A stretch of DNA of 43,150 nucleotides from Hyphomicrobiales bacterium (lineage in GTDB: Bacteria > Pseudomonadota > Alphaproteobacteria > Rhizobiales > Devosiaceae), in the NCBI GenBank assembly GCA_004144345.1, contig SEEL01000029.1, positions 1 to 43,150 of the forward strand, written 5' to 3'. Each line of letters opens with the position of its first letter. Within the stretch, counting starts at the first letter, position 1. The notes beneath the pieces are model-generated. The model saw only the letters and a program-made list of their open reading frames with translations, had not been told where the DNA came from and ran no database searches. Both the position numbers and the translations under genes were made by a program. Shown piece after piece: positions 8,622 to 16,811 of the stretch.

Positions 8622-8663
8622 TAACTGACCAGCGGGTTAGTTATAACTGACCAGTTAGTCAGT
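8622..8663. promoter_or_regulatory. Two palindromic operators and -10 box before the TetR-efflux operon
   Basis: Two similar palindromes lie side by side: TAACTGACC-AGCG-GGTTAGTTA at 8622-8643 (one mismatch) and ACTGACcagttaGTCAGT at 8646-8663 (perfect arms). Both contain AACTGACCAG. A -10-like TATAAC (8642-8647) lies between them. The second palindrome ends 10 bases before the TetR start, so autorepression is likely and the mRNA leader must be very short. Confidence 0.65.
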
Positions 8664-8673
8664 AGATGGCGCT

Positions 8674-9333
8674 ATGCAGACCGAACCGCGCGGACCCAAG
8701 TTCAGGCGGCGGGCCGAGGCCCGGCCGGAGGAAGTGCTCGATGCGGCGCTGGCGCTGTTCGTCGAAAAGGGCTTTGCCAGCACAAGGGTCGAGGACATTG
8801 CCAGCCGCGCCGGGCTCAGCAAGGGCGCGGTCTATCTCTACTTTCCGTCCAAGGAAGCGATTCTCGAGGGCCTCGTGCAGCGCGCGGTGGTGCCGATCGC
8901 CGCCAATGCGCTCGGCTTTCTCAGCAATTATACCGGCGATCCGCGGCCGGTGATCTCGTCCGTCCTCAAGATGGTGGCGCACCAGCTGACGCAGCCCGGG
9001 ACCGTCGCCATCCCGAAGCTGCTGATCCGCGAGATGATCCACTTCCCCGAGCTCGCCGCCATGTACCGGCGCGAGGTGCTCGACCGGGTGCTGCCGGTGC
9101 TTGAGCAACTAATCAGCAACGGCGTCGCCGAGGGCCATTTCCGCCCCATCGATCCGCAGCTGACCATCCGCTCCATCGTCGGTCCCATCGTCCTCCACAT
9201 GCTGATGGCCGAAGTCTTCGGCATCGTGCCGGACGAGGGGCTCGCGATGGAGCGGCTGGTCGACAATCATCTGGCGATCCTCTTTGACGGGCTCAGCGCG
9301 CCGCAGAGCGACCGCCGCTTCATGGCCACCTGA
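8674..9333 (+). CDS. TetR-family regulator of the adjacent efflux operon (CecR-like)
   Basis: Protein of 219 residues. The helix-turn-helix is at about residues 25-60 (ASTRVEDIASRAGLSKGAVY then LYFPSKEAIL). The C-terminal part, with PGTVAIPKLLIREMIHFPEL and later IVGPIVLHMLMAEVFG, resembles the TetR_C group seen in regulators that precede HlyD/ABC efflux genes. It is the first gene of a four-gene operon in the same order as E. coli cecR-ybhG-ybhF-ybhS/R, with its stop 10 bases before the next start. It probably represses the operon through the paired palindromes at 8622-8663. The effector is unknown. Confidence 0.88.
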   Translation: MQTEPRGPKFRRRAEARPEEVLDAALALFVEKGFASTRVEDIASRAGLSKGAVYLYFPSKEAILEGLVQRAVVPIAANALGFLSNYTGDPRPVISSVLKMVAHQLTQPGTVAIPKLLIREMIHFPELAAMYRREVLDRVLPVLEQLISNGVAEGHFRPIDPQLTIRSIVGPIVLHMLMAEVFGIVPDEGLAMERLVDNHLAILFDGLSAPQSDRRFMAT

Positions 9334-9343
9334 GGAGACCGCA

Positions 9344-10291
9344 ATGGACCACATCCTTGCCTGGCTGATGGGGCTGCTGTCCCTCATCCCCGGTATCGGC
9401 TCGCCCCCGCCGCAAAGCTGGAACGGCTATGCCGAGGCCGACTATGTCTATGCCGCGTCCGCTACGGGTGGCCGCATCGACCAAGTGCTCGTCCATGAGG
9501 GCGACGCGGTCGCGGCGGGCGATTTGCTGTTCGTGCTCGAAGCGCGCCAGCTTCTGGCGCAGCTCGACGCGGCCCGGGCGCAGACAGCGGCCGCCGAGGC
9601 GAGCCTTGCCAACCTCAAGTCCGGCGCGCGGCCGGAAGAACTCGACGTGACCCGCGCCTCGCTGGCGCAGGCGCAGGCCACTGCCGCGCTGGCGCAGCAG
9701 AATTTCGAGCGCAGCAAGGATCTGTTCAACCAGGGCAACGTGCCCCGCTCGCAGCTCGATCAGGCACAGGCCAGCCTCGATGCCGCGCAGGCCGCAGTGC
9801 ATCAGCTCGAGGCGCAGCTCAAGGTGGCGGAACTGCCGGCGCGCGAAGCGCAGATTGCTGCGGCCGCCGCCAATGTCGCTGCCGCGCAGGCCAGCGAGAC
9901 TGCGGCGCAGGCGGCGCTCGACAACCGTACGGTCACCGCGCCGGAAGCCGGCCGCGTCGAGCGGTTGTTCTTTTCCGCTGGCGAAGTGGCGGGCGCTGGC
10001 GTGCCGGTGCTGTCGGTGGCAGGCAGCGACGCGCTCAAGCTCAAATTCTATGTCGGCGAGGCCGACCGGTCGCAGTTCGCGCTTGGTGACATTGTCAGCG
10101 TCAGCTGCGATGGCTGCGCCGCCGGCCTCACCGCCACCATCGATCATTTCGACACCGATCCGCAGTTCACACCGCCCATCATCTATTCGCGCGATGAGCG
10201 CAGCCGGCTGGTGTTTCTCACCGAGGCGGTGATGGTGCAGCAGAACGGCATTCTTCCCGGTCAGCCCGTGAGCATTGCGCGGATCCCATGA
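9344..10291 (+). CDS. HlyD/YbhG-family membrane fusion protein
   Basis: Periplasmic adaptor of an ABC efflux pump. The 315-residue product has an N-terminal hydrophobic anchor (about residues 4-20), a biotinyl-lipoyl-like first half GGRIDQVLVHEGDAVAAGDLL starting near residue 40 (split motif), a long Ala/Gln-rich coiled-coil hairpin (about 70-200) and the second lipoyl half ending VFLTEAVMV. The start ATG 9344 follows GAGGAG that overlaps the TetR stop. It is coupled by ATGA overlap to the ATPase gene, so it should work with that ATPase and the ABC-2 permease. Confidence 0.9.
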   Translation: MDHILAWLMGLLSLIPGIGSPPPQSWNGYAEADYVYAASATGGRIDQVLVHEGDAVAAGDLLFVLEARQLLAQLDAARAQTAAAEASLANLKSGARPEELDVTRASLAQAQATAALAQQNFERSKDLFNQGNVPRSQLDQAQASLDAAQAAVHQLEAQLKVAELPAREAQIAAAAANVAAAQASETAAQAALDNRTVTAPEAGRVERLFFSAGEVAGAGVPVLSVAGSDALKLKFYVGEADRSQFALGDIVSVSCDGCAAGLTATIDHFDTDPQFTPPIIYSRDERSRLVFLTEAVMVQQNGILPGQPVSIARIP

Positions 10292-11235
10292 GCGAAGCGC
10301 CCGTCATCGATGTTCGGGGACTCACCAAGCGCTTCGGGCCGCGCACGGTGGTCGATCACTTCGATATCCAGGTTCCCAAGGGTGCCATCTATGGCTTCCT
10401 CGGTCCCAATGGCTCGGGCAAGACCACGACCATCCGCATGCTCTGCGGCCTGCTGACGCCCGATGCGGGCGAGGGCACCTGTCTCGGCTTCGATGTGCGG
10501 CGCGACGCCGCCCACATCAAGGAACAGGTCGGCTACATGACGCAGAAATTCTCCTATTATGAAGATCTGTCGATCCGCGAAAATCTCGATTTCGTGGCGC
10601 GCATGTACCGGCTCGACCGGCGCAAGGAACGAGTGCAGCAGGCGCTCGACGATCTGGGCCTTGCCGACCGGGCGAAGCAGCTTGCCGGTTCGCTGTCCGG
10701 CGGCTGGAAACAGCGGCTGGCGCTCGCCGCCTGCCTGCTGCACGATCCGCAATTGCTGCTGCTCGACGAGCCTACCGCCGGTGTCGATCCCAAGGCGCGG
10801 CGCGACTTCTGGGACGAAATCCGCCGCCTCAGCGCGCGTGGCGTCACCGTGCTGGTCTCAACCCACTATATGGACGAGGCCGTGCAATGCGATTTCATCA
10901 CCTACATTGCCTATGGCCGGAAGCTGATCGACGGGCCGTCGACCGAGATCCCCGTCATGGTCGGGCTTGAAACCTGGCGGGTCGAAGGTCCTGATCTCGC
11001 GGCGCTCGAAATGCGCCTCAAGAGTGAACCCGGCGTCGAGCAAGTGGCCCGCTTCGGTGCGGTGTTGCATGTGTCAGGTACCGACAAGCCGTTGCTCAAT
11101 GCCGCCGTCGAGCGACTGAGGGCCCAAGGCACGCATCGCTGGACGCTGCAGGTAGCCGGTCTCGAAGAGGCCTTCATCTATCTGATGGCGGGGGCACGCG
11201 ATAATTTCGCGGCCGATCCCAAGGTGCCGACATGA
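10288..11235 (+). CDS. ABC transporter ATP-binding protein (YbhF/CcmA-like)
   Basis: ATPase of 315 residues. Walker A GPNGSGKTT is at about 39-47, the Q-loop in YMTQKFSYYEDLSI, the signature is the variant LSGGWKQRLALA, Walker B LLLLDEPTAGVDPKARR, and the H-loop in VSTHYMDEA. The DUF4162-like C-terminal tail is typical of ATPases paired with ABC-2 permeases. E. coli YbhF has two nucleotide-binding domains, while this protein has one and presumably dimerises. Start and stop both overlap their neighbours by ATGA, which shows tight coupling. Confidence 0.92.
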   Translation: MSEAPVIDVRGLTKRFGPRTVVDHFDIQVPKGAIYGFLGPNGSGKTTTIRMLCGLLTPDAGEGTCLGFDVRRDAAHIKEQVGYMTQKFSYYEDLSIRENLDFVARMYRLDRRKERVQQALDDLGLADRAKQLAGSLSGGWKQRLALAACLLHDPQLLLLDEPTAGVDPKARRDFWDEIRRLSARGVTVLVSTHYMDEAVQCDFITYIAYGRKLIDGPSTEIPVMVGLETWRVEGPDLAALEMRLKSEPGVEQVARFGAVLHVSGTDKPLLNAAVERLRAQGTHRWTLQVAGLEEAFIYLMAGARDNFAADPKVPT

Positions 11236-12395
11236 GCCGCGCCGCGCCTGCGCGCAAACCGGACGGCCACTTCTTCTCCCTGCGCCGGTTTGGAGCCGTA
11301 CTCTACAAAGAGTTCATCCAGATGCGGCGCGATCACATCACCTTCGGCATGATGATCGGCCTGCCGCTCATCCAGCTGTTCCTGTTCGGCTTTGCCATCA
11401 ATGCCGACCCGCGCAATCTGCCGACGCTGGTCGAGATCGGCGATAATGGTCCGCTCACCCGCGCGGTGATCTCAGGCATGCAGCAATCGGGCTATTTCGA
11501 TTTCCGCGGGCAGGTGGCGGGAACGGCCGCGGGCGAGGAAGCGCTGCGCCGGGGCGTGGCCAATTTCGTCGTGGTGATCCCGCAGAATTTCGAGCGCGAC
11601 GTGGTGCGCGGCCGCTCGCCGCAAGTGCTCATCGCCGCCGATGCGTCCGATCCTTCCGCGGTCGGTGGCGCGGCGGCCGCCTTGTCGGGCATCGTCAATG
11701 TCGCCATCCGCGAAACGCTCATCGGGCCGCTGGCGCAGCCGAGCGCCGCGCCCCCCTTCTCGGTGGTCGTGCATCGCGAATACAATCCCGAGGGCAAGAC
11801 CTCGACCAACATCGTGCCGGGCCTGTTGGCCATCATCCTGTCGATGACCATGGTGATGATCACGGCGGTCGCCATCGTCAAGGAAAGCGAGCGCGGCACG
11901 ATGGAGATGCTCATCGCCACGCCCGTGCGGCCGCTCGAAGTCATGCTGGGCAAAATCCTGCCCTATGTCTTTGTCGGCTATGTGCAGACGGGGGTGTTCC
12001 TCGTCGCGGCCAGCGTCGTGTTCCATGTGCCGTTCGATGGGTCCTGGCTCGCCTTCTTCTGGGGCTTCAACCTGTTCATCGTGGTCAATCTGGCGCTCGG
12101 CTTTCTCATCTCTACGGCGGCGCGCAATCAGATGCAGGCGATGCAGCTCAGCTTCTTCACCATCCTGCCGTCCATCCTGCTGTCGGGGTTCATGTTCCCG
12201 TTCGGCGGCATGCCGGGCTGGGCGCAATTCATCGGTCAGGGTGTGCCGGCGACGCATTTCCTGCGTGTCATCCGCGCCGTGATGCTGAAGGGCGGCGATG
12301 TACCGGACGTGGCGTTCGAATGCGGCGCGCTGGTTCTCATTCTCATTGTCATCTCGGGTATCGCTTTGCTGCGCTACCGCCAGACTCTGGATTGA
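11232..12395 (+). CDS. ABC-2 type efflux permease (YbhS/YbhR-like)
   Basis: Inner-membrane permease, 387 residues. It has one transmembrane helix near the N terminus after KEFIQMRRDHITFGMMIG, a large extracytoplasmic domain (about 60-190), then about five helices including IVPGLLAIILSMTMVMITAV, the motif KESERGTMEMLIATPVRPLE typical of ABC-2 permeases, and SGFMFPFGGMP. E. coli has two permease genes (ybhS, ybhR) at this point; here there is only one, so it presumably forms a homodimer. It is the final gene of the TetR-efflux operon and is followed by a GC hairpin. Confidence 0.92.
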   Translation: MSRAAPARKPDGHFFSLRRFGAVLYKEFIQMRRDHITFGMMIGLPLIQLFLFGFAINADPRNLPTLVEIGDNGPLTRAVISGMQQSGYFDFRGQVAGTAAGEEALRRGVANFVVVIPQNFERDVVRGRSPQVLIAADASDPSAVGGAAAALSGIVNVAIRETLIGPLAQPSAAPPFSVVVHREYNPEGKTSTNIVPGLLAIILSMTMVMITAVAIVKESERGTMEMLIATPVRPLEVMLGKILPYVFVGYVQTGVFLVAASVVFHVPFDGSWLAFFWGFNLFIVVNLALGFLISTAARNQMQAMQLSFFTILPSILLSGFMFPFGGMPGWAQFIGQGVPATHFLRVIRAVMLKGGDVPDVAFECGALVLILIVISGIALLRYRQTLD

Positions 12396-12398
12396 GCG

Positions 12399-12421
12399 GC
12401 AGCCGGCCCGGGGCCGGCTGC
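12399..12421. terminator. Bidirectional GC hairpin terminator (no T-run)
   Basis: GCAGCCGGCCC and GGGCCGGCTGC form a perfect 11-bp stem around one base. It lies between the convergent efflux permease gene and the small membrane protein gene. There is no poly-T on either side. Confidence 0.5.
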
Positions 12422-12428
12422 ACTGGCG

Positions 12429-12746
12429 TTACGCGTGGTCGGGGAAGCGACCGGCGAAATAGCTGGCGACCATGACGCCCATCAGGGCGAAGCCGAGGCC
12501 GGCCACGACTACGTGGATGATGTCCTGGAAGTCGAAGCTGCCAACCTGGACCAGCAACAGATAGGCCAGTGCCAGATTGACGACGCCATAGATGACGTTG
12601 GTCGGCGGCGAGGACAGGCCCACGCCCGGCGGCTTGGCCACGGCAGTGGGAAATTTCCGGCCAGTGATACCGGCCACAAAGTGCGGAATGGCATTCGCCA
12701 GGAACGCGCCTCCGAAAAACCAGGCGATGAAGTCGAGCCAGGGCAT
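12429..12746 (-). CDS. Small integral membrane protein of unknown function
   Basis: 105 residues with about three hydrophobic stretches: FIAWFFGGAFLANAIPHFVAG near the N terminus (split here at FVAG), NVIYGVVNLALAYLLLVQVG in the middle, and VVVAGLGFALMGVMVASYFA near the end. I recognise no named family. The ATG at 12746 has GGAG seven bases upstream, which is why I reject a longer start at 12773 inside the palindrome. The striking operator immediately upstream (12761-12786) suggests a dedicated repressor that is not encoded in this window. Confidence 0.75.
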   Translation of the reverse strand: MPWLDFIAWFFGGAFLANAIPHFVAGITGRKFPTAVAKPPGVGLSSPPTNVIYGVVNLALAYLLLVQVGSFDFQDIIHVVVAGLGFALMGVMVASYFAGRFPDHA

Positions 12747-12760
12747 GCAAATCTCCAAAA

Positions 12761-12786
12761 TGCTAAGTCCCACTTAGCACTTAGTG
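12761..12786. promoter_or_regulatory. Strong palindromic operator with three CTAAGT half-sites
   Basis: TGCTAAGTCCCACTTAGCA is a perfect palindrome with 8-bp arms and a 3-bp centre, followed directly by another CTTAGTG half-site; CACTTAGTG overlaps this. It lies immediately upstream of the ribosome binding site of the minus-strand small membrane protein, as a repressor site would. Confidence 0.6.
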
Positions 12787-12873
12787 CCCGTGGATATGCA
12801 GCATCCGGTCAATCCGCTCGAGCCGCAACGGGCGGCCCGCTCCGTCCACATGATACCTTCGGCGCGCTATTCC

Positions 12874-12908
12874 TTGCCATTTGGCATCAAATCCACTACA
12901 TGATGCCA
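12874..12908 (+). promoter_or_regulatory. Putative promoter and autoregulatory operator of the Xre/RES module
   Basis: TTGCCA (12874-12879) and TACATG (12897-12902) are 17 bp apart. TGGCATCA (12882-12889) and TGATGCCA (12901-12908) form a perfect inverted repeat across the spacer and -10. Transcription would begin at or next to the ATG at 12911, so the mRNA may be leaderless, which fits the lack of a Shine-Dalgarno sequence. Confidence 0.5.
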
Positions 12909-12910
12909 TC

Positions 12911-13324
12911 ATGATATCAGCTCTCGTCCGCCTGCCGGCCGCTGAGGCCGAGTTCGAACCGGGTGCCATCACCGCCGAAGAGGGGGAGGCGATGTTTCGC
13001 GCGGCCCTCAATCTGTTCCGGCTCTGGGGTCTTGCCGATGAGCAGGCGTCGGTGCTGCTCGATCTGCCGTTGCGCACCTACCGGCGCTGGAAGGCGGAAG
13101 GGGCGGGTCGCATCGGCCGCGACGGACGGGCGCGGCTCTCCAATCTCATGGGCATCCACAAGGCACTGCGGCTGATCTTCCGCGAACCGCAGCGCGGCTA
13201 TGACTGGATCAAGGCGGCCAACAGTGCCTTTGGCGGCCGCAGCGCGCTCGAATTGATGCTGGGCGGCGAGTTGACCGACATCATGCGCGTGCGCCGCTAT
13301 CTCGACGCCGAGCGGAGCCTGTGA
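12911..13324 (+). CDS. Xre/MbcA/ParS-type antitoxin (DUF2384)
   Basis: 137 residues. The N-terminal half carries a helix-turn-helix-like segment (LFRLWGLADEQASVLLDLP then RTYRRWKAEG, about 36-68). The C-terminal half has the toxin-binding DUF2384 block: LSNLMGIHKALRLIF, PQRGYDWIKAANSAFGG, ALELMLGGELTDIMRVRRYL. Such proteins neutralise RES toxins and autoregulate. The ATG at 12911 is chosen over a TTG at 12881 that lies inside the palindrome. The stop overlaps the start of the RES toxin by 4 bases. Confidence 0.88.
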   Translation: MISALVRLPAAEAEFEPGAITAEEGEAMFRAALNLFRLWGLADEQASVLLDLPLRTYRRWKAEGAGRIGRDGRARLSNLMGIHKALRLIFREPQRGYDWIKAANSAFGGRSALELMLGGELTDIMRVRRYLDAERSL

Positions 13325-14022
13325 CCGGCTACCCCGTCGCGGCCATCGACTGGCCGGGGGCGGTACGGATCATCCGCAGCCTCCATCCTCCGATCGATCT
13401 GTTCGAGGATATTGCCGATCCTGCGGACTGGCCGTTGCTGATCGCCGCCGAGCAGAAGACCAATCCGCGGCTCATGGAAACCATCGGCCAGCTCGACCTC
13501 GTGCCGCCGGCGCGCCGCGTCTCGGGGCAGGGCGCGTCCTACCTCATGGCGCCCTTCGTGCATGCGACGCCGGACCGGCCCAGCCGGTTCAGCGACGGAC
13601 GCTTCGGCGTGCTCTATGTGGCGCGCGCCTATGAAACGGCGCTGCTCGAAACCATCCATCACCACCAGCTGTTCATGGCGCGCACTGCGGAAGCGCCGGG
13701 CTGGACGTCGCAGTTTCGCGAATTGCTGCTCGATGTGCACGGCGCGCTGCACGATCTGCGCAATGGTGCCGCGGCCCTGTTCGATCCAGCGGACTATGCA
13801 GCGGCACAGGCCACCGGAGGCGCGCTGCACGAGGCCGGGTCAGACGGCGTCGTCTATCCCAGCGTCCGCCATGCGGGCGGCGAGTGTGTCGGGCTGTTCT
13901 ATCCCGACCTTGCGCACAATGTCGTGCAGGCACGGCATCTCGACTATCACTGGAACGGCGTTCGCGTAGACTATGTGCGCGACGCCGGTACGCGTGAGGT
14001 ATTCGCCGTGGCTCAGGCGTAG
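13321..14022 (+). CDS. RES-domain toxin (NAD+-degrading)
   Basis: 233 residues. The family blocks are visible: FGVLYVARAYETALLETIHHH around residues 97-117 (split at ETIHHH), supplying the conserved Arg and Glu, and GSDGVVYPSVRHAGGECVGLF around 175-195, supplying the conserved Ser. Known RES toxins paired with Xre antitoxins deplete NAD+ by phosphorolysis or act as ADP-ribosyltransferases; which applies here is inference. Its first codon (GTG at 13321) overlaps the antitoxin stop. Its last 10 bases overlap the 3' end of the convergent SAF oxidoreductase gene. Confidence 0.9.
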   Translation: MTGYPVAAIDWPGAVRIIRSLHPPIDLFEDIADPADWPLLIAAEQKTNPRLMETIGQLDLVPPARRVSGQGASYLMAPFVHATPDRPSRFSDGRFGVLYVARAYETALLETIHHHQLFMARTAEAPGWTSQFRELLLDVHGALHDLRNGAAALFDPADYAAAQATGGALHEAGSDGVVYPSVRHAGGECVGLFYPDLAHNVVQARHLDYHWNGVRVDYVRDAGTREVFAVAQA

Positions 14023-15344
14023 CCTAGCATCTCGTCCTGCTTGCGCCGCAGGGCGTAGAGGCGCGTGGTCGCGTCGGGGGCGGCATTCGCCAGGGTCAGC
14101 AATTCGCCCTTCTTCACTGGCGCAATTACCTTGCCGCCTTCGAGCAGACCCACCGGTACAGCCTTCTGTGCGCGGGCTTCCGTCGCCAGCAGCGTGAAGC
14201 TGCGATAGCAGGTCTCGCCGATCGCATCGAACGTCTCGCCCACGGCCAGGTTGCGCTTGGCGACGGCGCAGACTTCGGCCACCGGCACCGGCAGCGGCAC
14301 CATGTCGGGCTTGCCATAGAGCATGATGCGCGCGGCGGTCAGCGGCACTTCGAGGCTCGTCAGATGATAGGGGCGGAAGAAGCTGTAATAGGGGCCGTGG
14401 CCGACATGGAGGTCGTCCATCCGCTCGATGATGCGCGGATGCTCGGCCTCGACGATGCAGAACACGCCGGGCGCGACGCCCTTGCCCACGGTGAAATCGA
14501 CGACGCCCTTCTTGTTGAGGATGCCACCGTCTTCCTTGGGGATCAGCACCTTCACCATCTGGTCGCGGTCGGCCGCCGGGCCATGCATGCCCGGCACGTC
14601 GGGGACGAGGCCAGTGGCGTTGGCGATGCACGCCATCTCGACCATGGTCTTCGATCCGTCGACGAATTCTACCAGCATGCGCGGGTTCATGTTCCGGCGC
14701 GTCGCTTCCTCGCGATAGTCGTCGGGCACCGCGTCGCGGTTGAAGGCATTGTTCTTGCCCTTGCCGGCCGCGACGATGCGGTAGCCGAGCGCGGTGGCGA
14801 ACTCGATCAGTTCCATGCATGAGCTCGGCTCGTCGCCGGCGCCCACCGAATAGATCACGCCCAGCCGGTCGGCTTCGTGCTTGAGGTAGGGACCGATGGT
14901 GACGTCGGCCTCGACATTCATCATCACCAGATGCTTGCCGTGTTCCATCGCCGTGAGGCAGTAGTCGGCGGCGACGCCGGGCTTGCCCGTCGCATCGATG
15001 ATCACGTCGATCTCGGGCGTCTGCACAAGCGTATCGGCCGAGGTGATCGCCAGCTTCTTCTGCCCGATGGCCGCCGACACCTTGCTCAGCGTATCGGCTT
15101 CCACCGCATGGGACGTATCGCCATAGGCGATAGCCGTCGCTTCGAGCGCGGTATGGGGGCGGCGGGTGGCGATGGCCGAGATCTCGACGCCGCGCATCAA
15201 CATGCCCTGCGTCACGAGGTCGGTGCCCATTTCGCCCGAGCCGATCACGCCGATGCGGATCGGCTTGTTCTCGTCGGCCCGCCGGGCCAGGTCACGGGCA
15301 AGGCCGGTGAGGTGAACGTTGGTCAGAGGCTGGTAATTCGGCAT
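14013..15344 (-). CDS. Homoserine dehydrogenase-like oxidoreductase with C-terminal SAF domain (COG4091 type)
   Basis: 443 residues. An N-terminal Rossmann domain starts at IRIGVIGSGEMGTDLVTQG (about 28-46), followed by VIIDATGKPGVAADYCLTAM and VMMNVEADVTIGPYL, as in homoserine dehydrogenase NAD-binding domains. The C-terminal 80 residues (KRNLAVGETFDAIGE...EGGKVIAPVKKGELLT) form a SAF domain like those in sialate synthase or FlgA. Members are annotated as predicted dehydrogenases of unknown substrate, often in sugar-acid gene clusters. The ATG at 15344 was chosen by similarity; the frame is open for 99 codons further but overlaps the next gene. Confidence 0.82.
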   Translation of the reverse strand: MPNYQPLTNVHLTGLARDLARRADENKPIRIGVIGSGEMGTDLVTQGMLMRGVEISAIATRRPHTALEATAIAYGDTSHAVEADTLSKVSAAIGQKKLAITSADTLVQTPEIDVIIDATGKPGVAADYCLTAMEHGKHLVMMNVEADVTIGPYLKHEADRLGVIYSVGAGDEPSSCMELIEFATALGYRIVAAGKGKNNAFNRDAVPDDYREEATRRNMNPRMLVEFVDGSKTMVEMACIANATGLVPDVPGMHGPAADRDQMVKVLIPKEDGGILNKKGVVDFTVGKGVAPGVFCIVEAEHPRIIERMDDLHVGHGPYYSFFRPYHLTSLEVPLTAARIMLYGKPDMVPLPVPVAEVCAVAKRNLAVGETFDAIGETCYRSFTLLATEARAQKAVPVGLLEGGKVIAPVKKGELLTLANAAPDATTRLYALRRKQDEMLGYA

Positions 15345-15408
15345 GGCGCGGGGGATAGCACCGCCGGCCGGACTTGAGAACAAGCGATTGTTCGGCGAAG
15401 GGTAGATC

Positions 15409-16452
15409 ATGACCAGCGAACTCGACATCTCCACCGACGGCCGGCTCGGCCGCATCGCCCTCAACCGGCCGCAGGCGATCAATGCCCTGTCGCTTGGCAT
15501 GATCGAGGGCATCTTCGCCCAACTTACCGCCTGGCAGGACGATCCGGCCATCGGCGCAATTGTGTTCGAGGGCAATGGCGAGAAGGGCTTTTGCGCCGGC
15601 GGCGATGTGCGCGCCGCGCGCGCGCTCGTGGTGGGCGGCACGCCGGAGCAGGCAGATGGCTATTTCGCCGCCGAATACCGCATGAATGCGCTTATAGCAG
15701 GCTATCCCAAGCCGCTGATCGCCCTCACCCATGGCATCGTGATGGGGGGCGGCATCGGCATTGCCGGCCATTGCGCCTTCCGCATCACCCAGCCGGGCGC
15801 CCGGTTTGCCATGCCGGAATCGGCCATCGGCTTCTTCGGCGACGTCGGGGTCAACGCCATCCTCGCCAAGGCGCCGCTTAACCGCGCGCTGCTGTTCCTG
15901 ATGTCGGGCATCAGTGTCGGCCCGGCCGATGCGCTGTCGCTCGGGCTCGCGGACGCCGTGGTGGCCCCCGAGCGGGTGGCGCAATTGCGCGCGGATCTCG
16001 CGGGGGCGGCCGCCTCCAGCCATCCGGCTGACGCGATCGGGCGGCTGATGCAGGCCGAGAGCATCGTCGCGGACGAGCCGTCCTTTACGGCGTTGTGCGA
16101 CTCTTTCGCGCCGTTCGAACCGCAATCGCCCGCTGTCGTGCTCCGTGCGGTAGCGGATATCCCGGAATTGTCCGAGCTTTCTCAATTGCTTGCCAAACGC
16201 AGCCCGACCTCCCTCGCCGCCGTTTTTTATTCCCAGCTCGAAGCCCGAAGGCTGATGCAGGTGGAGGCCACGCTGGCGATGGACCTGCGCCTCGCCAAGC
16301 TATTGAGTCGCCTACCGGATTTCGCCGAAGGCGTGCGGGCGGTGCTGGTCGACAAGGACCAGAAGCCGGCCTGGTCGCCCCAAAGCCTCGAAACCCTCGA
16401 CACCGCCCCCATTCTGGCGGCCGTCCGAGGGACTCGAATTAGCACTTCCTAA
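15409..16452 (+). CDS. 3-hydroxyisobutyryl-CoA hydrolase / enoyl-CoA hydratase family
   Basis: 347 residues, the length of HIBCH-type hydrolases rather than the ~260 of simple crotonases. The oxyanion-hole motif KGFCAGGDVR is near residue 60, and MPESAIGFFGDVGVN near residue 138 carries the Glu and Asp typical of the hydrolases; the C-terminal HIBCH extension is present with SPTSLAAVFYSQLEARRLM (split after EARR). It would release 3-hydroxyisobutyrate from its CoA ester in valine breakdown. It is divergent from the SAF oxidoreductase gene with 64 bp between starts. Confidence 0.87.
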   Translation: MTSELDISTDGRLGRIALNRPQAINALSLGMIEGIFAQLTAWQDDPAIGAIVFEGNGEKGFCAGGDVRAARALVVGGTPEQADGYFAAEYRMNALIAGYPKPLIALTHGIVMGGGIGIAGHCAFRITQPGARFAMPESAIGFFGDVGVNAILAKAPLNRALLFLMSGISVGPADALSLGLADAVVAPERVAQLRADLAGAAASSHPADAIGRLMQAESIVADEPSFTALCDSFAPFEPQSPAVVLRAVADIPELSELSQLLAKRSPTSLAAVFYSQLEARRLMQVEATLAMDLRLAKLLSRLPDFAEGVRAVLVDKDQKPAWSPQSLETLDTAPILAAVRGTRISTS

Positions 16453-16508
16453 ACCGTTCCGGTGGACACTGCCCGCGGGGTAAACCCTTAAGGGGCAGGG
16501 GCTTTCTT

Positions 16509-16802
16509 ATGGCCGAATCCAGCGATGCCAGGATTGTTGCACTGCCGGCGATCGTTGATCTGGACGCGCTCGACAATGTGCGCGACCGGCTGATCGACGC
16601 CGTCGAGCTGGGCGGCGCCCGCATTGACGCGTCGCAGGTCGAGCGTGTCGCGACCAATGCCCTCTTTATGTTGATCAGCGCTGCCGAGACGGCCAAGCGC
16701 AACAGTTTTCCGTTCGAAATTGTCGGCGCCAGCGCGCCCATGAACGCGGCAATCGAGCGCCTCGGCCTCGACGGCGCGTTCGCCGGTTTGATGAAAGGAT
16801 AA
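16509..16802 (+). CDS. STAS-domain protein of the chemotaxis operon
   Basis: 97 residues with the STAS fold pattern: an initial beta strand ARIVALPAIVDLDALDNVRD, a helix, IDASQVERVATNALFMLISAAE in the region that carries the phosphorylatable Ser/Thr in anti-anti-sigma factors, and FEIVGASAPMNAAIERLGLD at the end. Here Thr in VATNALF occupies the usual Ser/Thr place. It sits 9 bases before cheY. STAS proteins at this place in alphaproteobacterial che operons are common but poorly understood. Confidence 0.82.
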   Translation: MAESSDARIVALPAIVDLDALDNVRDRLIDAVELGGARIDASQVERVATNALFMLISAAETAKRNSFPFEIVGASAPMNAAIERLGLDGAFAGLMKG

Positions 16803-16811
16803 GCGCAAAAA

